Assembly (NCBI GenBank): GCA_036272325.1
Contig: DATAYY010000134.1
Location: 1 to 36,248, forward strand
From: Schlegelella_A sp036272325
Lineage (GTDB): Bacteria; Pseudomonadota; Gammaproteobacteria; Burkholderiales; Burkholderiaceae_C
DNA length: 36,248 bases
Direction of reading: 5' to 3'
Positions 5,872-16,335 of this stretch are shown piece by piece. Made by a program: the position numbers and the translations under genes. Each line of letters opens with the position of its first letter. Within the stretch, counting starts at the first letter, position 1. The notes under the pieces are model-generated. The model was not told the DNA's origin and made no database searches. It saw nothing but the letters and a program-made list of their open reading frames with translations.

Positions 5872-8007
5872 ATGTCTCCGGAGCAGGCGATCCAACCCGA
5901 GATGCAGTCGGTCGTGTCGACCATGCTGATGTTCGTTCTCGGCCTCGGAGTGAGCACGCTGGCGGCGTACGTCGCGCTCGACCTCGCACGCCGCGTCCGC
6001 GTCCTGCGTACTCGCGCCGGCGCACTCTGGCTGCTCGGCGCCGCCTCGGCGCTCGCGATCGGCATCTGGTCGAGCCAGGTGATCGGGATCGCTGCCGAGC
6101 CGCCGGCCTTCGCTTTTGGCTACCACGGTGTCGGCTCGCTCGGCGTCTGGGCGGCGGCGCTGGTCGCGAGCCTCGCCGGCCTCGGCGCCGTCAGCGGTCG
6201 CGTCGCGACGCCGGGCCGCGTCGGCTTCGGCGCGGTCGCGCTCGGCGTCGGCGCGGTCGGCACGCACGCGCTCGCGCTGGCGCCGCTCGGCCTCGTCCCC
6301 GGCATCGACTGGCAGCTGCTGCCGCTGGTTGCCGCCTTCGCCGGCGCGGTCGGTGGCTGCATGATGGCGCTCGGTGCGTTCTTTCGCGGCGGCGATCGCA
6401 CCAAGCCGGCGACGCTCGGCTGGCAGGCGACCTCGGCGCTGGTGTTCGGCATCAGCCTCGTCGCGACGCAACAGCTCGTGCTCGGCGCTGCCGGCCTCGC
6501 CGACCAGACCGGCTCGCTCCACGTCGACGGCGTTTCCTCAGCGACGCTCGTCCTCTTCGCGTCGGTCGGCTCGTGCGTCGTGCTCGGCGTCGGCCTCCTG
6601 TTCTCGGTCCTCGAGGCAAGGCTGCGGCGTTCGCTGCGCCAGGTCGAGACCGAGCTGCAGCGGCGGAGCTTTCGCGACGGCCTCACCGGCCTGCCGAATC
6701 GCCTGATGTTCGACGGCATGCTGGCCCAGGCGGTGCAGCAGTCGCACAGCACGCACGAGCGGCTGGCGATCCTGTTCATCGACCTCGACGGCTTCAAGCC
6801 CGTCAACGAGTCGCTCGGCCACGCGACCGGCGACCTCGTCCTGCGCGAGATCGCGGCGCGGCTGAAGCGCTTCGCCCGCCCCGAGGACCGAGTCGCCCAC
6901 CTCGGCGGCGACGAGTACCTGCTGCTGATCGGCGGCAACCCGAGCGCCGAGGACGCGGCAATCTTCTGCGAGCGGCTGCAGGTCTCGGTCGGCGAGCCGT
7001 GCCGGATGAACGGGCGCGAGGCGATGGTCTCGAGCTCGATCGGCATCGCTCTCTATCCGGAGCATGGCCCGATCGGGGCCTTGATCGCCAACGCCGAGGC
7101 GGCGATGCGCTCGGCCAAGAGCGGCGGCGGGGCGGGCTATGCGTTCTTCGAGGAGCGCATGACGAGCGGCGCGCGCGACCAGCTCGAGCTGCTGCGCGAC
7201 CTCCGCCGCGCCCTCGCCGAAGGCCAGCTGCACCTCGTCTACCAGCCGAAGATCCACGCGCCGAGCGGCGAGATCACCGGCGCCGAGGCGCTGATGCGCT
7301 GGGAGCACCCGGTGCGCGGCCTGGTCGGCCCCGACCAATTCATCCCGATCGCCGAGCGCTTCGGCCTGATCGGCGCGATGGGCAACTGGCTGATCGAGGA
7401 AGCGTGCCGCCAGGCCGGCGCGTGGCGCGACGCCGGGCTGCAGATGCGCGTCGCGATCAACCTCTCGGCGCACCAGCTGCGCCACCCGGACCTCGCCGAC
7501 CGGATCAGCATGGCGCTGCGCAGGAACGACATCAAGCCGCAGCTGCTCACCTGCGAGATCACGGAGTCGGTGGCGATGGAGGACGCATCGAATGCGATCC
7601 GCATGGTCGAAAAGCTGAGCGCGCTCGGCGTCAACATCTCGATCGACGACTTCGGCACCGGCTACTCGAGCCTGTCGTACCTCAGGAAGCTGCGCGCCGG
7701 CGAGCTGAAGATCGACAAGAGCTTCGTCCTCGACCTCGAGACGAGCGCCGACGCGCGCGCGGTCGTCGACGGCATCGTCAAGCTGGCGCACGCGATCGGC
7801 CTCAAGGTCGTCGCCGAAGGCGTCGAGACCGAGGCGCAGCATCAGATCCTGCGCTCGTTCGGCTGCCACGAGCTGCAGGGCTTCCTGTTTGCGCGGCCGA
7901 TGTCGGCGCGGGCGCTCTCGAACTGGGCGATGGAAGACGTCGGCCCGCGCGCGCTCGAGTTCCGCGACTCGCTCTACCGGCCGACGGCGGCCGGCGCCCT
8001 GCACTGA
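5872..8007 (+). CDS. Membrane GGDEF-EAL protein with degenerate MHYT-like sensor
   Basis: A 711-residue c-di-GMP turnover protein. Residues about 14-250 form seven predicted membrane helices laid out like an MHYT sensor. The three places where Met-His-Tyr-Thr is expected read SQVI (68-71), THAL (131-134) and TQQL (199-202), so only one His remains. GGDEF domain, about 265-430: metal Asp in LFIDLDGFK, signature GGDEY at 345-349, I-site RPED at 336-339. EAL domain, about 435-690: E472-A-L, NLSAHQ, EITES, IDDFGTGYSSL, KIDKSF and EGVE, so the phosphodiesterase residues look complete. ATG 5872 is chosen for the GAGAGG upstream; a TTG at 5836 is in frame. Net activity is probably c-di-GMP hydrolysis, perhaps controlled through the GGDEF domain. 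A FliA-like promoter suggests a motility role. Confidence 0.92.
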   Translation: MSPEQAIQPEMQSVVSTMLMFVLGLGVSTLAAYVALDLARRVRVLRTRAGALWLLGAASALAIGIWSSQVIGIAAEPPAFAFGYHGVGSLGVWAAALVASLAGLGAVSGRVATPGRVGFGAVALGVGAVGTHALALAPLGLVPGIDWQLLPLVAAFAGAVGGCMMALGAFFRGGDRTKPATLGWQATSALVFGISLVATQQLVLGAAGLADQTGSLHVDGVSSATLVLFASVGSCVVLGVGLLFSVLEARLRRSLRQVETELQRRSFRDGLTGLPNRLMFDGMLAQAVQQSHSTHERLAILFIDLDGFKPVNESLGHATGDLVLREIAARLKRFARPEDRVAHLGGDEYLLLIGGNPSAEDAAIFCERLQVSVGEPCRMNGREAMVSSSIGIALYPEHGPIGALIANAEAAMRSAKSGGGAGYAFFEERMTSGARDQLELLRDLRRALAEGQLHLVYQPKIHAPSGEITGAEALMRWEHPVRGLVGPDQFIPIAERFGLIGAMGNWLIEEACRQAGAWRDAGLQMRVAINLSAHQLRHPDLADRISMALRRNDIKPQLLTCEITESVAMEDASNAIRMVEKLSALGVNISIDDFGTGYSSLSYLRKLRAGELKIDKSFVLDLETSADARAVVDGIVKLAHAIGLKVVAEGVETEAQHQILRSFGCHELQGFLFARPMSARALSNWAMEDVGPRALEFRDSLYRPTAAGALH

Positions 8008-8020
8008 TCCGGGCGCACCG

Positions 8021-8356
8021 CTACCAGCCGAGCACGAGGTGCAGCGGCAGGTAGACGGCCATGCCGGCAACGATGATGCCGAGGAGACCGCGCCGCGCCG
8101 CATACCACGCAGTCGCCGCGACGACCGCGAACAGCCGCGCGTCCTTCCAGGTCGTGACCAGGTATCCGTTCGACGTCACGATCTCGGGAACGATGACCGC
8201 GGCGAGCGCCGCGATCGGCGCGTAGCGAAAGCCGCTCTCGAGCCAGCGCGGCAGCGTCCACGCCTTTGCGGAAACGAAGAACAGGCCGCGCGTCAGCACG
8301 GTGACGAGCGTCATGCCGACGATGGTCGCGACGGTCCACGGGTCGGTGCCGCTCAC
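8021..8356 (-). CDS. azlD: AzlD family branched-chain amino acid export subunit
   Basis: A 111-residue, mostly hydrophobic protein with about four membrane helices. It is the small partner of AzlC, and together they export branched-chain amino acids and related compounds. The family pattern is visible in the N-terminal helix with TRGLFF, the central FRYAPIAALAAVIVPEI, and the C-terminal GIIVAGMAVYLPLHLVL. The GTG start at 8356 shares a GTGA with the azlC stop, so translation is coupled to azlC. It ends 13 bases from the convergent GGDEF-EAL gene, with no terminator visible between. Confidence 0.88.
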   Translation of the reverse strand: MSGTDPWTVATIVGMTLVTVLTRGLFFVSAKAWTLPRWLESGFRYAPIAALAAVIVPEIVTSNGYLVTTWKDARLFAVVAATAWYAARRGLLGIIVAGMAVYLPLHLVLGW

Positions 8357-9102
8357 GGGTGCTCCTCGCGCGGCTCGCGTGTCAGCGCCGTCGACACGCT
8401 GCGCGCCGCTTTCTCGAGCGCGAGCCCGGCGGCGATGGCGACGGCGATCGCGACCAGGATGTTGAGCTTCAGCGGCAGCGCGAACGCCGCCACCGCGACA
8501 GCGCCGGCGACCGCTGCGGCGGCGATGCGCTCCCACGTCGTCGCCAGCAGGTACATCGTCGCGAGCAGCGCCAGGATGCCGGCGAAGCCGAGACCCCATG
8601 CGATCGGGATCGTCGCCGCGAGGGCGACGCCGACGAGGCTCGAGACGGCCCACACCAGCCAGCCGGTGGTGCCGTTGCCGAGCCAGTACGCGTCCTGCGC
8701 GGCGATGGCGTCGGCGTTCGTTGCCGGCTGCGGAAAGCGCTTCGTGAAAAGGCCGTAGTTCAGGTCGGCGAAAAGATAGCCGCAGAGCAGGCGCCGCCAC
8801 ATCGGCAGGTGGGCGACGTAGCCGCGCAGGTGGGCGCTGAAGACGACGAAGCGCAGGTTGACGCAGACCGAGGTCGCGAGGATCACCCACATCGGCGCGC
8901 CGGCGGCGATGAGCGGCAGCGCGGCCAGCTGCGAGCTGCCGGCGAACACGAAGACGCCCATCAGAAGCACCTCGAACAGGCTCATGCCCGACTTGACCAT
9001 CGCCACGCCCGTCATCACGCCCCAGGCGGCGATGCCGGGCGCGACGAGCGCCATGTCGAGCGCGCCGACGCGAAACTGAGGGTGACGAAGAACGCTTTTC
9101 AA
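8353..9102 (-). CDS. azlC: AzlC family branched-chain amino acid export subunit
   Basis: About 249 residues with multiple membrane helices; the large subunit of the AzlCD exporter. Family features are FRVGALDMALVAPG near the N terminus, the FAGSSQLAALPLIAAGAP region, and NLRFVVFSAHL. The start is uncertain. A TTG at 9102 is given because it keeps the FRxG segment that normally opens the family; an ATG at 9054 would remove it and leave 233 residues. Neither has a good ribosome site. Expression is divergent from metH, with 105 bases between starts. Exported substrate is inferred from the family. Confidence 0.83.
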   Translation of the reverse strand: MKSVLRHPQFRVGALDMALVAPGIAAWGVMTGVAMVKSGMSLFEVLLMGVFVFAGSSQLAALPLIAAGAPMWVILATSVCVNLRFVVFSAHLRGYVAHLPMWRRLLCGYLFADLNYGLFTKRFPQPATNADAIAAQDAYWLGNGTTGWLVWAVSSLVGVALAATIPIAWGLGFAGILALLATMYLLATTWERIAAAAVAGAVAVAAFALPLKLNILVAIAVAIAAGLALEKAARSVSTALTREPREEHP

Positions 9103-9195
9103 GGAACCGGGAATGGCGCGACCGATCGGCGCGCGCTGGCGATTGTCGACGCGACGACGCTCGCGTGCTTCGCAGCGCGCAAGCGCGCGCCTTCC

Positions 9196-9201
9196 TACAA
9201 T
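9196..9201 (+). promoter_or_regulatory. -10 element very close to the metH start
   Basis: TACAAT lies only 6 bases before the metH ATG at 9208, so a start site at normal distance would fall on or next to the A of ATG. No convincing -35 is visible in the GC-rich DNA upstream. The metH transcript could therefore be leaderless. Confidence 0.4.
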
Positions 9202-9207
9202 CGGCGG

Positions 9208-10256
9208 ATGAATGCCAGGCCCTACACGCGCGCTGCCGCGCTGCCCGGTCTCCTGCGGAAGCGCATCGTCGTCCTCGACGGTGCGATGGGGACGATGATC
9301 CAGCGTTACAAGCTCGGCGAGGCCGACTACCGCGGCGAGCGCTTTCGCGACCATCCGAAGAGCCTGAAGGGCAACGGCGACGTGCTGCAGCTGACGCGGC
9401 CCGACGTCGTCGAGGCGATCCACGAGGCATACCTTCGCGCCGGCGCCGACATCGTCGAGACCAACACCTTCGGCGCGACGCGCGTCGCCCAGGCCGACTA
9501 CGGCCTCGAAGGTGTGGCGCGCGAGATGAACGTCGCGGGCGCGCGGCTCGCGCGCGACGCGTGCGACAAGTTCTCGACGGCCGCGAAGCCCCGCTTCGTC
9601 GCCGGCGCGCTCGGGCCGACGCCGAAGACGGCGAGCATCAGCCCCGACGTCAACGACCCGGCGGCGAGGAACGTCACCTTCGCCGAGCTGCGCGACGCGT
9701 ACCGCGAGCAGGCCGAGGGGTTGCTCGAGGGCGGCTGCGACCTGTTCCTGATCGAGACCGTGTTCGACACGCTCAACGCGAAGGCGGCGATCTTCGCGCT
9801 CGACGAGCTGATGGAAACGAGCGGCGAGCGCTTGCCGGTGATCGTCTCGGGCACCGTCACCGACGCGTCGGGCCGGATCCTCTCGGGGCAGACGGTCGGC
9901 GCCTTCTGGCACAGCGTCCGCCACGCGCGGCCGCTCGCGATCGGCCTCAACTGCGCGCTCGGCGCGGCGCTGATGCGGCCTTACGTCGAGGAGCTGGCCC
10001 GGATCGCCGGCGACACGTTCGTGAGCTGCTATCCGAATGCCGGCCTGCCCAATCCGATGAGCGAGACCGGCTTCGACGAGACGCCGGAGATCACCGCCGG
10101 CCTGCTCGAGGAGTTCGCGCGCTCGGGCTTTCTCAACATCGCCGGCGGCTGCTGCGGCACGACGCCCGAGCACATCGCCCTGATCGCCGAGCGCGTCGGC
10201 AAGTACAAGCCGCGGACTGGTCGCAAAGGCGAGCTGTTCGGCGAGCTGCTCGCCGC

Positions 10257-10260
<4 letters not shown>
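9208..10260 (+). CDS. metH1: Methionine synthase, homocysteine-binding subunit (split MetH, N-terminal part)
   Basis: A 350-residue protein equal to the first module of cobalamin-dependent methionine synthase. It binds and activates homocysteine on zinc for methylation. Visible are LDGAMGTMIQRY at 23-34, ETNTFGAT at 84-91, and the three zinc ligands C249 (in GLNCALGA), C315 and C316 (in GGCCGTTP). The protein ends just after this module, at the usual domain boundary. Its TGA overlaps the ATG of the next gene (ATGA), so the two parts are made together. In Burkholderiales a two-gene methionine synthase is usual, so this is not a damaged gene. No clear ribosome site precedes the ATG, and a -10 element lies 6 bases upstream. 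Confidence 0.95.
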
Positions 10261-13003
<2,743 letters not shown>

Positions 13004-13007
<4 letters not shown>

Positions 13008-13274
13008 CCGTCCGGGTCGCGACGACGCTGCGGCGGTCGCAGCGCGGGGTCACGCGAAGGCGCCGAGCGCACGGCGATGCGCTTGTTGTGCGGGAACTCG
13101 GGGCCGCTCGTCTGCAGCGCAGCGCGGACGCGCTTGCGCGATTCCTTCACCTCGGTGTCGGCGAGGCCGACCAGCGCGAAGCTCGGCAAGCCGTTGGCGA
13201 GGTGCAGCTCGACGGTGACGGCGGGTGCTTGGAGGCCGCCCCGGGGTACGGCTGCGAACGATTGCCAGGGTCAT
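13004..13274 (-). pseudogene. comM: Remnant of comM (YifB-type Mg-chelatase-like AAA ATPase)
   Basis: Only the first 60 or so residues of ComM, the hexameric branch-migration helicase used in natural transformation, can be read. An ATG at 13274 gives MTLAIVRSR. The frame must then shift at the CCCCGGGG run (13239-13246, one extra base) to give GLQAPAVTVELHLANGLPSF, GLADTEVKESRKRVRAAL and SGPEFPHNKRIAV. After that the expected NLAPADLPKESGRFDLPIA is absent and a stop follows at 13004-13006, touching the metH2 stop. About 85-90 percent of the normal 500-residue protein is missing, including the whole ATPase. It lies divergent from torF-glnK-amtB. I read it as a deletion-and-frameshift relic. 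Confidence 0.75.
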
Positions 13275-13308
13275 CGTCGATTGTGTTTCGCCGTCGTGCC
13301 CGGCCGCG

Positions 13309-13325
13309 TCCCCCATGCAGGTGCA
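13309..13325 (+). promoter_or_regulatory. NtrC-like enhancer site, distal
   Basis: TCCCCC-ATGCA-GGTGCA: the right half is the exact NtrC half-site and the left half matches 4 of 6 of TGCACC, with the correct 5-base spacer. It is centred about 126 bases before the predicted sigma-54 start, a normal enhancer distance. Confidence 0.4.
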
Positions 13326-13380
13326 TCGAAACCGGGTCGCGCCTTTGCGTGGTGCTTCGCACGCGATCGGTGAAGGCCAT

Positions 13381-13397
13381 TGCGCCAAGGCGGGGCA
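13381..13397 (+). promoter_or_regulatory. NtrC-like site, proximal
   Basis: TGCGCC-AAGGC-GGGGCA fits the NtrC dyad TGCACC-N5-GGTGCA with one mismatch in each half. It is centred about 54 bases before the predicted start, comparable with the weak promoter-proximal NtrC sites at E. coli glnAp2. Confidence 0.45.
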
Positions 13398-13416
13398 CCG
13401 GTTCGCGACGAGACGC

Positions 13417-13431
13417 TGGCACGCATTGTGC
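13417..13431 (+). promoter_or_regulatory. Sigma-54 (RpoN) promoter for torF-glnK-amtB
   Basis: TGGCACG-CATT-GTGC. Against TGGCACG-N4-TTGC only one base differs, and the essential GG-N10-GC spacing is exact. Predicted start is near 13443, giving a 32-base leader before the torF ATG. The location in front of glnK-amtB is where nitrogen-starvation control is expected. Confidence 0.75.
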
Positions 13432-13474
13432 GAAATCGGTAGCGACATCCACAACGCATCGAGGAGTTGATTCC

Positions 13475-14281
13475 ATGAAGAAGAAGTCGTACGCGTTCGC
13501 CTGCGCCCTCGCGCTCGCCGCACTCGGCGTGCAGGCGCAGACGACGGCGCCGGCTGCGCCGGCGCCCGCCGCGTCGGCAGCCGAGGCGCCCAAGTCCGAC
13601 TGGTCGATCTCCGGCAACGCCGGCCTGTTCAGCGACTATCGTTTCCGCGGCGTTTCACAGACCAACCGCAAACCCGCGTTCCAGGGCGGCTTCGACATCG
13701 CCCATGCCTCCGGTTTCTATGTCGGCAACTGGAACTCGAACGTCGACAGCGCCTTCTACAACGGCGCCAACATCGAGATGGACTTCTACGGCGGCTTCAA
13801 GTATCCGGTCGGCCCGGTCACGCTCGACGGCGGCGTCTACTACTACTACTACCCGGGCAGCGGCGACGTCGCGGGCAGCTTCAAGATCAACAACACCGAG
13901 CTCTACATCGGCGCCAGCTACCAGACGTACAGCATCAAGTACTCGTACGCGGTCAGCGACTTCTTCGGCATCGACGATTCGAAGGGGTCGTGGTATCTCG
14001 AGGCCAACGGCACGTACGACCTCGGCAATGGCTTCGGCCTGGTCGGCCACCTCGGCTACCAGGCGCTGAAGAAGAACGCCCGCTTCACCGAGATCGGCGG
14101 GACCACCCTGGTCGACAACGTCACCGACTGGAAGATCGGCGCGACCTACGACTGGAACAGCTGGGTGTTCGGTGCCGCGTACGTCTCGACCAACCGCGAC
14201 TTCACGGCCGGCACCGCTGCGATCAGCAATCGCAACATCAGCAGCAGCACCGTCGTCGTGTCCGTCACGAAGACTTTCTGA
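13475..14281 (+). CDS. TorF family putative porin
   Basis: A 268-residue outer-membrane protein. The signal peptide covers residues 1-22 (KKK, hydrophobic core, AQA), followed by an Ala/Pro linker to about 39. A beta-barrel domain then begins with the family block SGNAGLFSDYRFRGVSQTN, then GGFDIAHASGFYVGNWNS and IEMDFYGGFKYPVG, and ends in a C-terminal Phe (VTKTF), the usual barrel-assembly signal. The tyrosine run around the DGGVYYYYYPG strand is typical. The ribosome site GAGGAG (13461-13466) fixes the start. It is the first gene after the sigma-54 promoter and lies 25 bases before glnK, so it probably helps nitrogen compounds cross the outer membrane. That role is inferred from position only. 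Confidence 0.87.
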   Translation: MKKKSYAFACALALAALGVQAQTTAPAAPAPAASAAEAPKSDWSISGNAGLFSDYRFRGVSQTNRKPAFQGGFDIAHASGFYVGNWNSNVDSAFYNGANIEMDFYGGFKYPVGPVTLDGGVYYYYYPGSGDVAGSFKINNTELYIGASYQTYSIKYSYAVSDFFGIDDSKGSWYLEANGTYDLGNGFGLVGHLGYQALKKNARFTEIGGTTLVDNVTDWKIGATYDWNSWVFGAAYVSTNRDFTAGTAAISNRNISSSTVVVSVTKTF

Positions 14282-14306
14282 ACCACAGCCTGCGAGGGAG
14301 ACTGCG

Positions 14307-14645
14307 ATGAAGATGGTGACCGCGATCGTCAAGCCGTTCAAGCTCGACGAAGTGCGTGAGGCCCTGAGCACGATCGGCGTGCAGGGCGTCACGGTGACGG
14401 AAGTGAAGGGCTTCGGCCGGCAGAAGGGGCACACCGAGCTCTATCGGGGCGCGGAGTACGTCGTTGACTTCCTGCCCAAGGTGAAGATCGAGGCGGCGGT
14501 GGACGACGGCATCGTCGAGCGCGTCATCGAGGCGATCGAAGCCGCGGCGCGCACCGGCAAGATCGGCGACGGCAAGGTGTTCGTCTCGTCGCTCGAGCAG
14601 GTCGTGCGCATCCGCACCGGCGAGACCGGCAAGGACGCGCTGTGA
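14307..14645 (+). CDS. glnK: PII nitrogen regulatory protein
   Basis: A 112-residue PII signal protein, the exact normal length. PII trimers bind ATP/ADP and 2-oxoglutarate and report nitrogen status. Visible are the N-terminal MKMVTAIVKPFKLDEV, the T-loop with uridylylation site Tyr51 (in LYRGAEYVVDF), the B-loop TGKIGDGKVFV, and the C-terminal VRIRTGE. GAGGGAG precedes the ATG at 14307. The stop overlaps the amtB GTG (GTGA). Because it is joined to amtB, the GlnK role (blocking the AmtB pore when nitrogen is plentiful) is more likely than GlnB, though sequence alone cannot fully separate the two. Confidence 0.95.
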   Translation: MKMVTAIVKPFKLDEVREALSTIGVQGVTVTEVKGFGRQKGHTELYRGAEYVVDFLPKVKIEAAVDDGIVERVIEAIEAAARTGKIGDGKVFVSSLEQVVRIRTGETGKDAL

Positions 14646-16174
14646 GCGCCGCGATGAGCACCATCATGAACAAACTTCTCCTCGCCTTTCTGTTCGGCGT
14701 TCTCACGCTCTTCGCCGGCGCGAACGCACACGCGCAGGCCGCATCGGATGCGGCGGCCGCTACGCCGGCCGCGGCGACCGCCTCGGCAGCAGATGCCTCG
14801 GCTTCCGCCGCCGCGGCATCGGCGCCCGCCGCTGCCGCGTCGGCGCCGGTGGCGAACAAGGGCGACGTCGCCTGGATGATCGTCGCGACCGCGCTCGTCA
14901 TCATGATGTCGGTCCCGGCGCTGGCGCTCTTCTACGGCGGTCTCGTCCGCAGCAAGAACATGCTGTCGGTGCTGATGCAGGTGTTCGTCACCTTCTCGAT
15001 GATCGTCGTGCTGTGGTGCCTGTATGGCTACAGTCTGGCGTTTACCGAAGGCAACCAGTTCTTCGGCGGCTTCAGCCGCGTCTTCATGAACGAGATGTTC
15101 AACGCCAAGGACGGCTCGTTCTCGATGGCGGGGACGTTCAGCAAGGGCGTGGTCATCCCCGAGCTGCTCTATCTCGCGTTCCAGGCGACGTTCGCGGCGA
15201 TCACCTGCTGCCTGATCGTGGGCGCGTTCGCCGAGCGCATGAAGTTCCAGGCCGTGCTCGCGTTCATGGTGCTCTGGTTCACCTTCGCCTACTGTCCGAT
15301 CGCGCACATGGTCTGGTTCTGGCCCGGACCGGACGAGTTCAAGACAGCGGCGACGGCGGCGGCGACGAGTGCGCGCGGCGGCATGATCTGGCAATGGGGC
15401 GCGCTTGACTTCGCGGGCGGCACCGTCGTCCACATCAACTCGGCGGTCGCCGGCCTGGTCGGTGCGTTCATGGTGGGTAAGCGCGTCGGCTACGGTCGCG
15501 AGGCCTTCACACCGCACTCGGTCACGCTGACGATGGTCGGCGCTGCACTGCTGTGGGTCGGTTGGTTCGGCTTCAATGCCGGCTCGGCGCTCGAGGCCAA
15601 CGGCACCGCCGTGCTCGCGTTCATCAACACCTTCTCGGCGACCGCGGCAGCGGTGCTGGCATGGTGCATCGGCGAGGCGCTGGTCAAGGGCAAGGCGTCG
15701 ATGGTCGGCGCCGCCTCCGGCGCCGTTGCCGGCCTGGTGGCGATCACGCCGGCGTGCGGCAACGTCGGCCTGCTCGCTGCGCTGATCGTCGGCTTCGTCG
15801 CCGGCTTTGCCTGTCTCTGGGGCGTCAACGGGCTGAAGAAGCTGCTCGGCGCCGACGATTCGCTCGACGTCTTCGGCGTCCACGGCGTCGGCGGCATCAC
15901 CGGCGCGCTGCTCACCGGCGTCTTCAACACCCAGTTGCTCGGCGGCCCGGGTCAGGTCACCGACTGGGTGACGGCGACGGTCGGCTCGGTACCGGTCTTC
16001 GACCAGGTCTGGATCCAGCTGAAGGCAATCCTGGTCACGATCGTCTGGTCGGGCGTCGTCTCGCTGATCGCCTACAAGCTCGTCGACATGACGATCGGCC
16101 TTCGCGTCAGCGAGGAAGACGAGCGCGAGGGACTCGACATCACGTCGCACGGCGAGACCGCGTATCACAACTGA
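14642..16174 (+). CDS. amtB: Ammonium transporter
   Basis: A 510-residue Amt/Rh family channel that takes up ammonium across the inner membrane. A signal peptide (about residues 9-32) is followed by an unusual Ala/Ser/Pro stretch to about residue 72, then eleven membrane helices. The twin pore histidines are H222 (in CPIAHMVW) and H414 (in GVHGVGG). LDFAGGTVVHINSAVAGLVGA and the C-terminal EDEREGLDITSHGE, the segment that contacts GlnK, are present. The GTG at 14642 is chosen for its AAGGA six bases upstream and its overlap with the glnK stop; ATG 14654 and ATG 14666 are alternatives. A classical terminator follows 20 bases after the stop. Confidence 0.95.
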   Translation: MSAAMSTIMNKLLLAFLFGVLTLFAGANAHAQAASDAAAATPAAATASAADASASAAAASAPAAAASAPVANKGDVAWMIVATALVIMMSVPALALFYGGLVRSKNMLSVLMQVFVTFSMIVVLWCLYGYSLAFTEGNQFFGGFSRVFMNEMFNAKDGSFSMAGTFSKGVVIPELLYLAFQATFAAITCCLIVGAFAERMKFQAVLAFMVLWFTFAYCPIAHMVWFWPGPDEFKTAATAAATSARGGMIWQWGALDFAGGTVVHINSAVAGLVGAFMVGKRVGYGREAFTPHSVTLTMVGAALLWVGWFGFNAGSALEANGTAVLAFINTFSATAAAVLAWCIGEALVKGKASMVGAASGAVAGLVAITPACGNVGLLAALIVGFVAGFACLWGVNGLKKLLGADDSLDVFGVHGVGGITGALLTGVFNTQLLGGPGQVTDWVTATVGSVPVFDQVWIQLKAILVTIVWSGVVSLIAYKLVDMTIGLRVSEEDEREGLDITSHGETAYHN

Positions 16175-16193
16175 GCGATCACTCCCGCGCTTC

Positions 16194-16224
16194 AGGGCCA
16201 CCCGCGCGGTGGCCCTTTTTCTTT
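16194..16224 (+). terminator. Intrinsic terminator after amtB
   Basis: GGGCCACC (16195-16202) and GGTGGCCC (16208-16215) form a perfect 8-bp stem with a 5-base loop, followed by TTTTTCTTT. It is the only textbook intrinsic terminator I found in the window, and it separates the nitrogen operon from gshA. Confidence 0.9.
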
Positions 16225-16286
16225 ACCCGCAGGAAGGGCACGCCGGCGGAAGGCGCTTGCGCGGCCACCGCCGGGCCCCATATGCC

Positions 16287-16292
16287 TAGAAT
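16287..16292 (+). promoter_or_regulatory. Possible -10 element for gshA
   Basis: TAGAAT, 43 bases before the gshA ATG. A TTGCGC at 16257-16262 is 24 bases away, too far for a normal -35, so support is weak. A promoter is nevertheless needed here, after the amtB terminator. Confidence 0.35.
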
Positions 16293-16335
16293 CCGGCTCC
16301 CGTCTGACGGAGCGGGCTCTGCGCGAGCTCCTCTC

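Noticed and set aside
9103..9207. Cobalamin or S-adenosylhomocysteine riboswitch before metH
   Set aside because: The gap is only 105 bases, shows neither conserved core, and may be largely untranscribed if the message is leaderless.
9165..10256. Open frame extending metH2 upstream to 9165
   Set aside because: The extra 364 residues are Arg/Ala-rich, match no family and are the shadow of metH1 in another frame. The real start is the ATG at 10257, overlapping the metH1 stop.
13352..13362. GTGC-TTC-GCAC palindrome as a third NtrC site
   Set aside because: It has the wrong half-site sequence and spacer for NtrC; a short chance hairpin is more likely.
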